Assembly (NCBI RefSeq): GCF_040685555.1
Contig: NZ_JBFBIK010000028.1
Coordinates: 9,159-73,158, forward strand
Source of the DNA: Sphaerisporangium sp040685555
GTDB taxonomy: Bacteria; Actinomycetota; Actinomycetes; Streptosporangiales; Streptosporangiaceae
Length of the DNA stretch: 64,000 bases
Direction: 5' to 3'
Shown here piece by piece: positions 28,582 to 37,236 of the stretch; position 1 is the first letter of the stretch, and each line of letters begins with the position of its first letter. The notes beneath the pieces were generated by a model. The model worked only from the letters and a program-made list of their open reading frames with translations, searched no databases and was not told the origin of the DNA. Position numbers and translations under genes: made by a program.

Positions 28582-29757
28582 TCAGGTGAGCGTCCGGGTA
28601 CGGCGGCCGAACAGCACCAGCGAGAGGCCGAGCAGGAGGGCCGCCATCCCCGCCAGCACGGCGACCGGGAGGACGACCGCGCCGATGCCCGTGCCCGGCT
28701 TCGACAGGGTGAGCAGCGCGTCCATGCCCCAGGCGTGCGGGAAGAAGTGGCCGATCGTGTTGAGGGGCTCTCCCGCGGCCTCCTTGGGCCACAGGCAGCC
28801 GCCCAGCATGCCGAGCACGATGCCGAGGGGCGGGCCGATCGCCGGGGCCTGCTGCGACGAGCGCACCAGGGTGCCGACCAGGATCGCGGCGCCGGTGGCC
28901 ACGAGCGCGAACACCCCGACGACGGCCGCGACTCCAAGGGGGTCGCCCCACGAGACGCCGAACACCGCGGTGCTCACCACCATGATCAGGACCGCCTGGG
29001 CGACGGCCACGATGAACCTGCTCAGCGCCTCCCCGAAGAGCACCGACCTCCGCCGGACGGGCGCGGTGAGGGAACGCTGGATCATCCCCAGCCTGAGGCT
29101 CTCCGCCAGGGCGGCGGCGACGGCCATGGAGTTGATGAAGGTGAAGAGCAGCAGGTTGGCCGGGGCCGTGTAGGCGAACCCACGCGGATGGGCGCTCGTC
29201 GTGCCGGACGACACCACGGCGACGCGGCCCGACTGGGCCTGCGCCTCGCGCACGTACTCCTCGGCCTGCTGCGGGGACGCGCCGGCCGTCCTCGCCGCCC
29301 GGGTGGCCTCCACCACGGCGGCCACCTTCCCGATCGCCACGTCGACGGCGCTGCGCGCCGCCATGCCGCTGCCGTTCGCCTGGGTCATGACCAGCTCGAA
29401 CTTCGTCGACCCTGCCGGGATGACCAGGCCCGCCGCCAGGGAGCCCTCCCGGACGGCCGACCGCAGGTCGTCCTTGGTGTCCACCGGCGTGATCGCGAGG
29501 TCGGGGTGCTTGCGCAGCTCGTCCAGGACGGCGCCGGTGACCGGGTCGGTGCCGTGGGCGACCACCCCGACGGGCAGCCTGGAGGCTCCGGTCGCGCCGC
29601 CGCCGAGCGCCATCCCGACGAAGACGATGGTGACGAACGGCATGATCACGATGAAGAACAGGCCGACCCTGTCCCGGGAGTGACGGCGCAGGTTGGCGGC
29701 TACCAGCGCCAGGACCGGACGCGGCCTCAGCCGGCCCGCGATCGGACGTGCCGTCAT
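28582..29757 (-). CDS. ABC-2 type transporter permease
   Basis: 391-residue membrane protein with the ABC-2 (type V exporter) plan: one TM helix near the N terminus (FFIVIMPFVTIVFVGMAL), a large extracytoplasmic loop of some 160 residues, then five to six C-terminal TM helices. Its start overlaps the stop of the next permease (ATGA at 29754-29757). Together with the ATPase it should form an efflux pump for the cluster product, providing export and self-resistance. Confidence 0.92.
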   Translation of the reverse strand: MTARPIAGRLRPRPVLALVAANLRRHSRDRVGLFFIVIMPFVTIVFVGMALGGGATGASRLPVGVVAHGTDPVTGAVLDELRKHPDLAITPVDTKDDLRSAVREGSLAAGLVIPAGSTKFELVMTQANGSGMAARSAVDVAIGKVAAVVEATRAARTAGASPQQAEEYVREAQAQSGRVAVVSSGTTSAHPRGFAYTAPANLLLFTFINSMAVAAALAESLRLGMIQRSLTAPVRRRSVLFGEALSRFIVAVAQAVLIMVVSTAVFGVSWGDPLGVAAVVGVFALVATGAAILVGTLVRSSQQAPAIGPPLGIVLGMLGGCLWPKEAAGEPLNTIGHFFPHAWGMDALLTLSKPGTGIGAVVLPVAVLAGMAALLLGLSLVLFGRRTRTLT

Positions 29758-30932
29758 ATGAGCAGCCCCTTCCTGAATCCGAGTGCGGCCAGGCCGCTCG
29801 CCGCGAGCGCGATCGCGCAGAGGACGGCGATCGGGACGGCCACCGTGACCAGGCCGCCGCCGGAGCCGGCCAGCCCGGTCAGCGCCGTCGAGGTCCAGCC
29901 GTTCGGAGTGAGCAGGGCGACCTTCCGCAGCACGTCGGGGAGGTTGTACATCGGCACCAGGCTGCCGCCGAAGAACGCGGCCACGAACGAGATGACCATG
30001 ATCACCCCGTCGGCCTGGGCGTCCGTCCTGGCCCTGCTCGCCACCAGCATGGTGATCGCGGTGGCCGCAAGGACGTGCGCGACCAGCAGCGTGAACACCG
30101 CCAGCGGGTCGCCCCAGGTCGAGCCGAAGATGAGCACCGAGGAGGCCCAGGTTACGCAGACGCTGACCACCGCCAGCGCGAACCCGACGACCGCCTTGCC
30201 CACGATCGGGACCCACGGCCGGATCGGCGCCGCCAGCATCCGGTTGAGGGTGCCCTGCTTCCTCTCGGTGAGCAGGCTCCTGAACGACGCGCCCACCACG
30301 AAGAAGGCGAACAGCGCCGCCATGCCGGAGCCGTAGTAGACCGACAGGTCGACCTTGCCGCCGGCCATGGGGTCGTTGGTCAGGGTCAGCGCGGGTCCCG
30401 CCGCGCCGTTGCGCTCCACGAACTCCTTGACCTGGTCGCCGGGCACCCCTGCCTGGAGCGACGCGCGGACCGCGAGGGTACGGGCGTCCACCAGCGCGGA
30501 GATGTGGTCCACGATGGCGTTGGCCACCACGCCGGCGAGCGGGGCCTCCGCCGAGGTGAGCACGTTCACCTCGCCGCCGTCACCGGCCCCGACGCTGCGG
30601 CTGAACCCCTGGGGGAACACGATCGCCGACCCGATGTCCCCGGCGTCGAGCGACTTCCGCGCCTCCTGCGCGCTGGGCAGGTCGCGGAGCGTCAGCGTGC
30701 CCTGGAGCTCCTTGGTGGCCATCACCTCCTTGCGCACGCTGGCGGGGAACTCCCCGCCGTCCAGGTCGACGAAGCCCACGGTGGCCCGGAGCGGCGGGTC
30801 GTCCCCGCCGAGGGCGAGGCCGAACAGGGTCGCCAGGGCCACGGGGACGATCAGCGCGATCACCAGGGCGGTCCCGTCGCGCAGCCGGGTGCGCAGCTCC
30901 AGGGCGCTTACCGTAAGAAGCGATCTCAGCAT
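29754..30932 (-). CDS. ABC-2 type transporter permease
   Basis: 392 residues, paralogous in layout to the downstream permease: an N-terminal TM (TALVIALIVPVALATLFGLA), a long external loop with NVLTSAEAPLAGVVANAIV, and C-terminal TM helices starting at MAALFAFFVVGASF. It begins two bases after the ATPase stop. The two permeases probably form a heterodimer. Confidence 0.92.
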   Translation of the reverse strand: MLRSLLTVSALELRTRLRDGTALVIALIVPVALATLFGLALGGDDPPLRATVGFVDLDGGEFPASVRKEVMATKELQGTLTLRDLPSAQEARKSLDAGDIGSAIVFPQGFSRSVGAGDGGEVNVLTSAEAPLAGVVANAIVDHISALVDARTLAVRASLQAGVPGDQVKEFVERNGAAGPALTLTNDPMAGGKVDLSVYYGSGMAALFAFFVVGASFRSLLTERKQGTLNRMLAAPIRPWVPIVGKAVVGFALAVVSVCVTWASSVLIFGSTWGDPLAVFTLLVAHVLAATAITMLVASRARTDAQADGVIMVISFVAAFFGGSLVPMYNLPDVLRKVALLTPNGWTSTALTGLAGSGGGLVTVAVPIAVLCAIALAASGLAALGFRKGLLI

Positions 30933-30934
30933 GG

Positions 30935-31891
30935 TCAGTCCCGCAGGGTGCTGCCGGTGAGGTGCATGAAGGTGGCCTCCAGGTCGGGTTCGATGACCTC
31001 GGCGGCGGTCACGGTGGCGATGCCGTCGACGGCGGTGATGATCGCGGGCAGCAGGTACCTGCCGCCTTCGGCGATCAGCCGTACCGAGCCGGTGCCGGTC
31101 CTGACCGCCTCGATGACGCCCTCCACGGTCCGCAGCTTCGCGAAGGCGACGTCCACGTCCCCGTCGAGCGTCAGCTCGATCTTGTCCGCGCTGCCGACCA
31201 TGGAGACGAGCTCGTGGCGGGTGCCGTCGGCCACGATCCTGCCGTGGTCGATGATCGCGACCCGGTCGCAGACCCGTTCCACCTCCTCCATGTAGTGGGA
31301 GGTGTACAGCAGGGCCATGCCACCGGCGACGAGCCGCTCCACGCCGTCGAGGATGGCCTTGCGGCTCTGCGGATCGACGCCGACGGTCGGCTCGTCCAGG
31401 ATCAGCACCTCGGGTTCGTGCAGGAGCGCGGCGCCGATGTTGATCCGCCGCTTCATGCCGCCCGAGTAGGTGTCCAGCTTGCCGTCGGCCCGGTCGGACA
31501 GCCCGACCAGTTCGAGCACCTCGTCGATGCGCTTGACGAGCGCGCGGTGCGGCAGGCCGAAGAGCCTGCCGAAGAAGCGCAGGTTCTCCCGGCCGGTCAG
31601 CTCGGGGTAGAGGGCGATCTCCTGCGGCACGTAGCCGATCTTCGACTTCGCCTTCATCGGGTCGGCGGCGAGGTCGGTGCCGCCCACCAGCACGGTGCCG
31701 GTGTCCGGCCGCAGCAGCCCGACGAGCATGCCGATCGTCGTGGTCTTGCCCGCGCCGTTGGGGCCGAGCAGCCCGTAGGCCTCGCCGGGGGCGACGGAGA
31801 AGCCGACGTCCTGGACGGCGACGACGTCACCGTACTTCTTGCTCAGGCCCGCGCAGGACATGGCCGGCATCGGGGGCACTGCCGTGGTCAT
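30935..31891 (-). CDS. ABC transporter ATP-binding protein (DrrA-like)
   Basis: 318-residue ATPase. Walker A is GPNGAGKTTT, the Q-loop is VPQEIALYP, the signature is YSGGMKRR, Walker B is VLILDEPTVGVD and the switch His is in TSHYMEE. The C-terminal ~80 residues are the extension typical of DrrA-type drug exporters. The ATG at 31891 overlaps the stop of the upstream beta-helix gene (ATGA), so the four genes are coupled. It energises the two ABC-2 permeases. Confidence 0.94.
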   Translation of the reverse strand: MTTAVPPMPAMSCAGLSKKYGDVVAVQDVGFSVAPGEAYGLLGPNGAGKTTTIGMLVGLLRPDTGTVLVGGTDLAADPMKAKSKIGYVPQEIALYPELTGRENLRFFGRLFGLPHRALVKRIDEVLELVGLSDRADGKLDTYSGGMKRRINIGAALLHEPEVLILDEPTVGVDPQSRKAILDGVERLVAGGMALLYTSHYMEEVERVCDRVAIIDHGRIVADGTRHELVSMVGSADKIELTLDGDVDVAFAKLRTVEGVIEAVRTGTGSVRLIAEGGRYLLPAIITAVDGIATVTAAEVIEPDLEATFMHLTGSTLRD

Positions 31892-32904
31892 CGTCGCCAC
31901 CCGCCCGCGTCCTCGGGGACGCCCTTGTCCGCCAGGTTGCCGGCGAAGGTCTGCCGGTCCAGGTCGGCGTCGATCTGGAAGTCGAGCGGGCTGTTGCCGG
32001 TGACCTGGTTCCACAGGATGTGGTTGTCCACGGCCTCATCGCCTCCCCAGTCCTTGGACGAGCCGAGGACGAACGCGCCGCCCATGACGGACTCGCCGCT
32101 CGGGTGGTTGTCGTGGATCAGGTTGTCCACGACGCTGACGCGGTGGGTCCCGATCAGCGCGAGGCCCACCCCGGAGATCGGCGGGCCGGCCGCGCCCAGC
32201 CCGTCGGGCTCGGCGCCGCTGGCCAGCCCGTTGCCGCGCATCTCGTTGCCTGCGACGAGGCAGTCACGGACGCCGCCGTCTGGCTCGCCCTCGTAGGTCT
32301 GATTCAGCAGCATGATGCCGATCGCGTTGCCGTGGCTGATGTTGCGCACGACCCGGGCCGCGGAGGAGTTGTCGACGAAGATGCCGAAGGCGTTGGCGAA
32401 GGTCTCGTTCCCGGCGATCCGCCCCTCGGCCTTCGGGCAGAAGCTCAGCGCGATGCCGCCGTACTGGCTGCCCGACGCCCGGCAGCCCACCACCTCGCAG
32501 CGGGTGGACTCGCGGACGTAGATGCCCCAGACCGCGTTGTCCTTGGCCTCGACGTCCTTCACCGCCAGGCCTTCGACCGAGTGCGCGTAGACGCCCGCGC
32601 CGGAGAACCCGCTCACCGTCAGCCCGTCGATCGTGACGTCGCCGACGCCCTCACCGTGCACGCTCACGCCGCTGACGACGTCCTCGGACGCGTCGTGGAG
32701 GCGGGGGACGTCCGGCGGCGGTGCGTCGCCGGGGACCAGCAGGGTCCGCCCCTGGCCCATGCCGCTCAGCGTCACGCCGCCGTGCCTGATCCACACGCTC
32801 CCCGCGTAGGTGCCCTCCGCGAGCTGGATCCGCGCGCCGGGTCCGGCCTCGTCGAGCGCCCGCTGGATGGACTCACCGGGCTGGACCGACCTCACAAGGG
32901 ACAT
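31888..32904 (-). CDS. Right-handed beta-helix protein
   Basis: 338 residues with repeated short beta-helix rungs (for example DVTIDGLTVSGFSGAGVYAH, then GLAVKDVEAKDNAVWGIYV, CEVVGCRASGSQYGGIAL). It opens with PGESIQRALDEAGPGARIQL, the usual N-cap of PbH1/NosD-like proteins. No signal peptide is seen, so it is probably cytoplasmic, unlike NosD. It lies between a PPTase gene (TGATG overlap) and the ABC ATPase (ATGA overlap). Beta-helix enzymes include lyases and epimerases; a cyclase or isomerase role on the product is possible, as is a link to the transporter. The ribosome site GGAAGGGGGAG is strong. Confidence 0.82.
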   Translation of the reverse strand: MSLVRSVQPGESIQRALDEAGPGARIQLAEGTYAGSVWIRHGGVTLSGMGQGRTLLVPGDAPPPDVPRLHDASEDVVSGVSVHGEGVGDVTIDGLTVSGFSGAGVYAHSVEGLAVKDVEAKDNAVWGIYVRESTRCEVVGCRASGSQYGGIALSFCPKAEGRIAGNETFANAFGIFVDNSSAARVVRNISHGNAIGIMLLNQTYEGEPDGGVRDCLVAGNEMRGNGLASGAEPDGLGAAGPPISGVGLALIGTHRVSVVDNLIHDNHPSGESVMGGAFVLGSSKDWGGDEAVDNHILWNQVTGNSPLDFQIDADLDRQTFAGNLADKGVPEDAGGWRR

Positions 32905-33374
32905 CACTCCCCCTTCCTGTCGACGAAGACGATCGCCAATGAGACGAGCAGCCCTGCGCTGTGCCCCCACCGGGCCGCGCCCGCCACCGCGCCTTCCATG
33001 GGGGCCTGGTGTGACGCGAGCCGTACGAGGGCGGCGCGGCGGCAGGCACCGCGTACGGCGTAGGTCGCGCCGCCGGTCAGCGTGAGGCCGGTCGAGGCGG
33101 TCAGCTCCTCGGCCGCCTCGTCGAGCAGCCGGCCGGTCCACCCGGCGGGCCGCTCGGCCAGGGCCTCGAAGTCGTGCCAGCTGAACCCGGGCGGGCGGCC
33201 TCCCACGGCCTTGATGAAGCTCTCCTTGACGGGGAACGCCTCCTCGCCGGTGCCGAGCTCCCGCTCGGCGGGCGTGGTGATGTGGCCGCTGAACACCGCC
33301 CCGCCGCGGCCGGCCGCCCGGGCGAGCCGGTCGGCCTCCACGATGTCCACACCGATCAGCACCGGCGAGGTCAT
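32904..33374 (-). CDS. AcpS-type 4'-phosphopantetheinyl transferase
   Basis: 156-residue holo-ACP synthase. The metal-binding Asp is in GVDIVEADRL, and the second motif is FPVKESFIKAVGG with Lys, Glu and Lys of the AcpS consensus. Length fits the small homotrimeric AcpS class with a short C-terminal extension. It overlaps the hydrolase stop (ATGA) and the beta-helix start. It would activate the ACPs and perhaps the PKS carrier domains of this cluster. Confidence 0.88.
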   Translation of the reverse strand: MTSPVLIGVDIVEADRLARAAGRGGAVFSGHITTPAERELGTGEEAFPVKESFIKAVGGRPPGFSWHDFEALAERPAGWTGRLLDEAAEELTASTGLTLTGGATYAVRGACRRAALVRLASHQAPMEGAVAGAARWGHSAGLLVSLAIVFVDRKGE

Positions 33375-34156
33375 GCCGGGACCTGGGCGCAGCGGGTGAC
33401 GAAGGGCTCCAGGTGGGCGGTGTACTCCTCGGCACGCTCGATCATCGGGATGTGCCCGCTGTCCTCGACGACCACCACCTCGGCCTCGGGGTACTCCGCG
33501 AGCACGGTCAGCCACGGGTCGACCGGGGTCATCCGGTCGTGCCGGCCCCAGATGTACTTCGACGGGGTCGCCACCTTGTCCAGCGCCGGCTTGACCTGGT
33601 ACTTGCGGGTGGCCTTGAGGCTGCGGGCCATGCTGACCATGGCGGAGGGCTGGAGGAGCATGGCCCCGACCTCCTCCATCCGCTCGTCGGTGAAGAAGCG
33701 CTCCTCGCTGTGGAACAGGGCGGCCATCATGCGGTCGCCGAACTCCTCGCCGACGGGCCGCACGCTCCCCCTGCGGTCGAAGCTCAGCCCGACGTCGGGG
33801 TCGGCGGTGAGGCCGGGGGCGCCGCTCACGACGATGCCCCGCACCCGATCGGGTCGACGGCCGGCCAGGTCGATCGCCACCAGGCCGCCGAGCGAGTTGG
33901 CGCAGACGATGACGTCCCCCACCCCGGCGGCGTCGCAGGCCTCCAGCAGCGCGTCGCCGAGGCGTTCGATGGATCCGGCGACCTGACGGTCGAGCGCGCA
34001 GATCGCCTCGTTGGTGCGCAGGACCCCCCAGCCGGCCGCCGAAAGGTGCCGGAAGGGGTGGTCCCAGATCCAGCCACCGGCGAACAGCGCGGACATGAAC
34101 ACCACGGCCGGCCGGGTGCCGTCGCCGAGCCTGTGCTCGGTGGTGAAATCGGACAT
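33371..34156 (-). CDS. Alpha/beta hydrolase
   Basis: 261-residue alpha/beta hydrolase. The nucleophile elbow is CANSLGG (Ser in a variant of GxSxG); the acid is near WGRHDRMTPVDP and the His is in EDSGHIPMIE. Oxyanion-type FMSALFAGGWIWD replaces HG. It may be a thioesterase, lactone-forming or hydrolytic enzyme releasing the chain from the type II ACP. The ATG at 34156 has TGGAG upstream; its stop overlaps the AcpS start. Confidence 0.88.
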   Translation of the reverse strand: MSDFTTEHRLGDGTRPAVVFMSALFAGGWIWDHPFRHLSAAGWGVLRTNEAICALDRQVAGSIERLGDALLEACDAAGVGDVIVCANSLGGLVAIDLAGRRPDRVRGIVVSGAPGLTADPDVGLSFDRRGSVRPVGEEFGDRMMAALFHSEERFFTDERMEEVGAMLLQPSAMVSMARSLKATRKYQVKPALDKVATPSKYIWGRHDRMTPVDPWLTVLAEYPEAEVVVVEDSGHIPMIERAEEYTAHLEPFVTRCAQVPA

Positions 34157-34167
34157 GGCTGCTCCAG

Positions 34168-35016
34168 TCACAGTAGGGAGACGTCTTCGGGAACCCACCC
34201 GCAGCCGCAGGCCGCGCCCTCCCCGGCCTTCACGACGCCCTCGCACTCGGGGCAGCGGGCGTAGTCGCGTACGGCGGAGGGAAGCCAGACGCTGGTAAAC
34301 GCCCGGGTGCACAGCCCGCTCTTGAAGAAGCGGCGCATCGCCCGCTGGTGCGGCCTCGCGTGCACCGCGCGGACGGACTCGGGGCGGTCGAACGCGCTCA
34401 GGGTGAACTTGCGGTCCCCGATGTCGAAGGTGGCCACGCCGAGGAAGCCCTTGGAGGCGCTCAGGGACTTGACGATCTCCACGCTCAGCAGGTCCACGTC
34501 GGCGGCCTCCGCGTCGTCGCGGATCTCCAGCCAGGTCAGCGTCAGGGCCCCGGGCCGCTCCGTGCGCCCCGCGGTGGCCCGGGCGCTGGTGCCGAACTCC
34601 CGCACCTCGTCGGCCTCCGGCACGAACCGCGCCGAGTAGCCCAGCGCATCGGCGACCGCGAGCCGATCGAAGCACCGCCGTACGTGCACGCCGTCCTCGC
34701 CGAGGGTCACCAGATCGGTGCCGGTGACGCTGACGGCCCCGCCGACCGCGGGCATGCCCAGGTAGGGGGCGCGGTGGTCGGCCTGGAGCGTCCACCAGAG
34801 GGTGGCCGCCTCCTCGTCGCCGGTCACGCGGTCGACCAGGAAGCGGAGCTGCTTGAAGCGGGCCAGCACCTCGGCCGCGTGCGCGGCCAGCGCGTCCCCG
34901 CTCAGCGCGCCGCCGGAGTCCGGGTCGCTGTAGGAGGCGGCCGACGCGGCCACGGCGGCGGCGTCACCGGCCTGCCAGGCCTCCAGGTGCTCCTGCGCGA
35001 TCTTCCTCACGTCCAT
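34168..35016 (-). CDS. SnoaL-like domain fused to an unknown domain with C-terminal zinc ribbon
   Basis: 282 residues. Residues 1-125 have the NTF2/SnoaL pattern (EHLEAWQAGDAAAVAA, then LWWTLQADHRAPYLG and VRRCFDRLAVADALGY). Residues about 140-240 form another globular region (LTLTWLEIRDDAEAAD, FLGVATFDIGDRKF). The end carries CPEC and CGCGW, a probable zinc site. SnoaL-like proteins catalyse cyclisation, hydroxylation or isomerisation of polyketides. A fusion of this kind is not familiar to me. The gene is part of the type II PKS operon, one base from the next start. Confidence 0.72.
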   Translation of the reverse strand: MDVRKIAQEHLEAWQAGDAAAVAASAASYSDPDSGGALSGDALAAHAAEVLARFKQLRFLVDRVTGDEEAATLWWTLQADHRAPYLGMPAVGGAVSVTGTDLVTLGEDGVHVRRCFDRLAVADALGYSARFVPEADEVREFGTSARATAGRTERPGALTLTWLEIRDDAEAADVDLLSVEIVKSLSASKGFLGVATFDIGDRKFTLSAFDRPESVRAVHARPHQRAMRRFFKSGLCTRAFTSVWLPSAVRDYARCPECEGVVKAGEGAACGCGWVPEDVSLL

Positions 35017-35017
35017 G

Positions 35018-35446
35018 TCAGTCCCCGCCGATCTCGTCTTCGGGCAGCCGCCCCGAGGCGACCGCCACCGCGAGCACCCGGCCGGAGGTGTGGCTGAGCG
35101 AGAGCCGGATCTGCCGGCCGGGCTCGGCCGCGGCCGCCAGCGCCCCGCCGAGCCGTACGGCGGGCGGGTGCCCTGCGTGGCACGCGGCGGTCCTCGCGCA
35201 GTTGGCGGTGGGCCGGGGCAGCACCTCGGCCTGGCCGAGGTGCTCGGCCGTCGGCGGGACGCCGAGCAGCCGCAGGACCGCGTACTTGCCGGCCAGGCGG
35301 CCGGCCCAGTGCTGGAGCGAGCGGCCGGACCCCGACCGCAGGCGCTCGGCCGGGGTGTAGACCTCCTCCAGCCGCATGTCGCCGACCAGCTCCTCCGGCC
35401 TGGAGAGCCCGGCGAAGCCGACCATCGCGCTCCCCCACCGGTTCAT
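35018..35446 (-). CDS. Degenerate AcpS-fold protein
   Basis: 142 residues. The C-terminal strand LSLSHTSGRVLAVAVA and the central HWAGRLAGKYAVLRLLG match the AcpS fold. The canonical metal ligands are lost: the N-terminal GxD motif is absent (MVGFAGLSRPEEL) and the KEA glutamate is Tyr (GKYAVLRL). It is therefore unlikely to be a normal phosphopantetheinyl transferase. It may be a non-catalytic partner of the AcpS at 32904-33374 or an enzyme with a changed function. The start overlaps the transacylase stop (ATGA at 35443-35446). Confidence 0.72.
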   Translation of the reverse strand: MNRWGSAMVGFAGLSRPEELVGDMRLEEVYTPAERLRSGSGRSLQHWAGRLAGKYAVLRLLGVPPTAEHLGQAEVLPRPTANCARTAACHAGHPPAVRLGGALAAAAEPGRQIRLSLSHTSGRVLAVAVASGRLPEDEIGGD

Positions 35447-36348
35447 GCCGCCCGCTCCCTCGGCAGGCGCCGGAGCGTGGCCGGGTCCGCCATGCTCAGG
35501 CAGCGCGCGCCGGCGCGCCGGGAGAGCCCGGCGAGGACCTTGCTGTCGCCCACCTCGACGCCCGGGGCGATCTCGTCCACGGCGGCCACGGTGCGCGTCC
35601 ACAGCACCCGCCCGGTGAGCTGGGCGACCAGGGCCTCCCTGATCACCTCCAGGTCGGTGGTGGGCTCGCCGGTGACGTTGGGGACCACAGGGACGCGCGG
35701 GGGGCTCATCGGCGCGGCGCGCACCGCCTCGGCCCAGCCGGGTACGGCCGCGGCCATCAGCGGTGAGTGGAAGGCGTTGCCCACCTGGAGTGGCACGATC
35801 TTGCGCGCGCCGGACGCGATCGCCCCCAGCCGTTCGAGGGCGGGAAGCGCGCCGGAGACGACCACGTGGCCGGGCGCGTTCTCCAGCCCCACCACCAGCG
35901 GCTCGTCGTCGGTGCCCGCCTCGGCTGCCAGCTCCTCCACCTCCGGGACCGGCAGGCCCATGACCGCGTGCATCCCCCCGATGACGCCGACGCCGGCCAT
36001 CAGCCGGGACCGCAGCTCCACCAGGCGGACGGTGTCGGCCAGGCCGAGCACGCCGGCCGCGTGCAGGGCGCTCAGCTCGCCGACGCTGTGCCCGGCGACC
36101 ACGCCCGGCTCGAACCCCTCCTCCGACAGCACGGCGAGCGCGGCGAGGTTGCACGCGGTCACCGCGACCTGCGCGTGCTCGGTCGCCACCAGCCGCTCCA
36201 GCGGCCCCCGCGCGCACACCGGGGAGATCGGCCGCGACAGCAGGTCGTCGACCTCGTCGAGCCGGTCGCGCGCCGCCGGCCTGCGGCGCAGCCACGCGCC
36301 CATCCCGACGCGGACGGTGCCCTGTCCGGGGAACAGATAGCCAAGCAT
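35443..36348 (-). CDS. Malonyl-CoA:ACP transacylase (FabD-like)
   Basis: 301-residue transacylase. The GQG motif is near the N terminus, the nucleophile is in AGHSVGELSA, and the catalytic His with malonyl-type selectivity is in NAFHSPLM. These predict malonyl-CoA as substrate. In this operon it should load the free ACP at 43162-43452 for the KS-CLF. Its ATG at 36348 lies 18 bp from the previous stop. Confidence 0.92.
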   Translation of the reverse strand: MLGYLFPGQGTVRVGMGAWLRRRPAARDRLDEVDDLLSRPISPVCARGPLERLVATEHAQVAVTACNLAALAVLSEEGFEPGVVAGHSVGELSALHAAGVLGLADTVRLVELRSRLMAGVGVIGGMHAVMGLPVPEVEELAAEAGTDDEPLVVGLENAPGHVVVSGALPALERLGAIASGARKIVPLQVGNAFHSPLMAAAVPGWAEAVRAAPMSPPRVPVVPNVTGEPTTDLEVIREALVAQLTGRVLWTRTVAAVDEIAPGVEVGDSKVLAGLSRRAGARCLSMADPATLRRLPRERAA

Positions 36349-36366
36349 GAGCCCACCCCCTTCCGC

Positions 36367-37236
36367 CTACAGCCGTCGCCGAGGGCGCCTTTCGTCAGTG
36401 GCGGCCCGCTCGGTGCCGAGGAAGCCGAGGAGCAACTTGTTGACCTGGTCGGGGGCGTCCAGCGGGATCCAGTGGCCGGCGTCCTCGATACGCTCGTAGC
36501 GCCACGGCCCCTTGACGTACTTGCCGGACGCCGACATGCCCTCTTCGAGCAGGGCCTTGTCCCCGGAGGACCAGATGCCGAGCGTCGGCGACAGCACCGG
36601 CGGGAACGGCCTGGCGGGCCGCAGCTCGGCCTCGGGCGACCGGTTGGCCCGGTACCAGTTCAGCCCGGCGGTCAGGGCGCCGGGCCTGGCCAGGTCGCGC
36701 AGGTAGCGGTCGTAGTCGCCGTCCCTGCCCATGATCTCCTTGAACAGCCGCCACCCGTTGCGGCGCAGCAGCTCCTCGCTGACGCCGGGGAACTGGTAGA
36801 AGAGCATGTACCAGGAGGCGGCCCGCTGCTCGATCGACGGGTTGGCGAAGACGCCCGGGTGCCCCACCGACAGCACGGCCAGGTGGTCGACCCTGCGCGG
36901 CATCAGGAAGGCGTACATCCACGCGATGGCCGCCCCCCAGTCGTGACCGACGATGTGCGGCTTGCGGATGCCGAGCTTGAGGGTCAGCGCGACGACGTCG
37001 TTGAGTATGGTCTGCATCCCGTAGGCCTCGATCTCCTGCGGTTTGCTGGAGTCGCCGAATCCCCGCAGGTCCGGCGCGATGACCCGGAAGCCGCCCTCGG
37101 CCAGCGCTGGTATCTGGTTTCTCCACAGGTAGGAGGAGTCGGGAAAGCCGTGGAGCAGGATGACGGGGTCGCCCTCGCCCTCGTCGACGTAGGCGATGTC
37201 GACGTCGTTGACCCGCGCCGTCTTCTTCTCGTTCAT
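36367..37236 (-). CDS. Epoxide-hydrolase-like alpha/beta hydrolase
   Basis: 289 residues, alpha/beta hydrolase of the epoxide hydrolase/haloalkane dehalogenase branch. HGFPDSSYLWR carries the oxyanion residues, the nucleophile is Asp in GHDWGAAIAW, and the His is in DAGHWIPLD. A cap domain lies between (MLFYQFPGVSEELLRR). It may open an epoxide made by one of the flavoenzymes, or have lost that activity and serve another hydrolytic step. The start overlaps the flavoprotein stop (ATGA). Confidence 0.88.
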   Translation of the reverse strand: MNEKKTARVNDVDIAYVDEGEGDPVILLHGFPDSSYLWRNQIPALAEGGFRVIAPDLRGFGDSSKPQEIEAYGMQTILNDVVALTLKLGIRKPHIVGHDWGAAIAWMYAFLMPRRVDHLAVLSVGHPGVFANPSIEQRAASWYMLFYQFPGVSEELLRRNGWRLFKEIMGRDGDYDRYLRDLARPGALTAGLNWYRANRSPEAELRPARPFPPVLSPTLGIWSSGDKALLEEGMSASGKYVKGPWRYERIEDAGHWIPLDAPDQVNKLLLGFLGTERAATDERRPRRRL

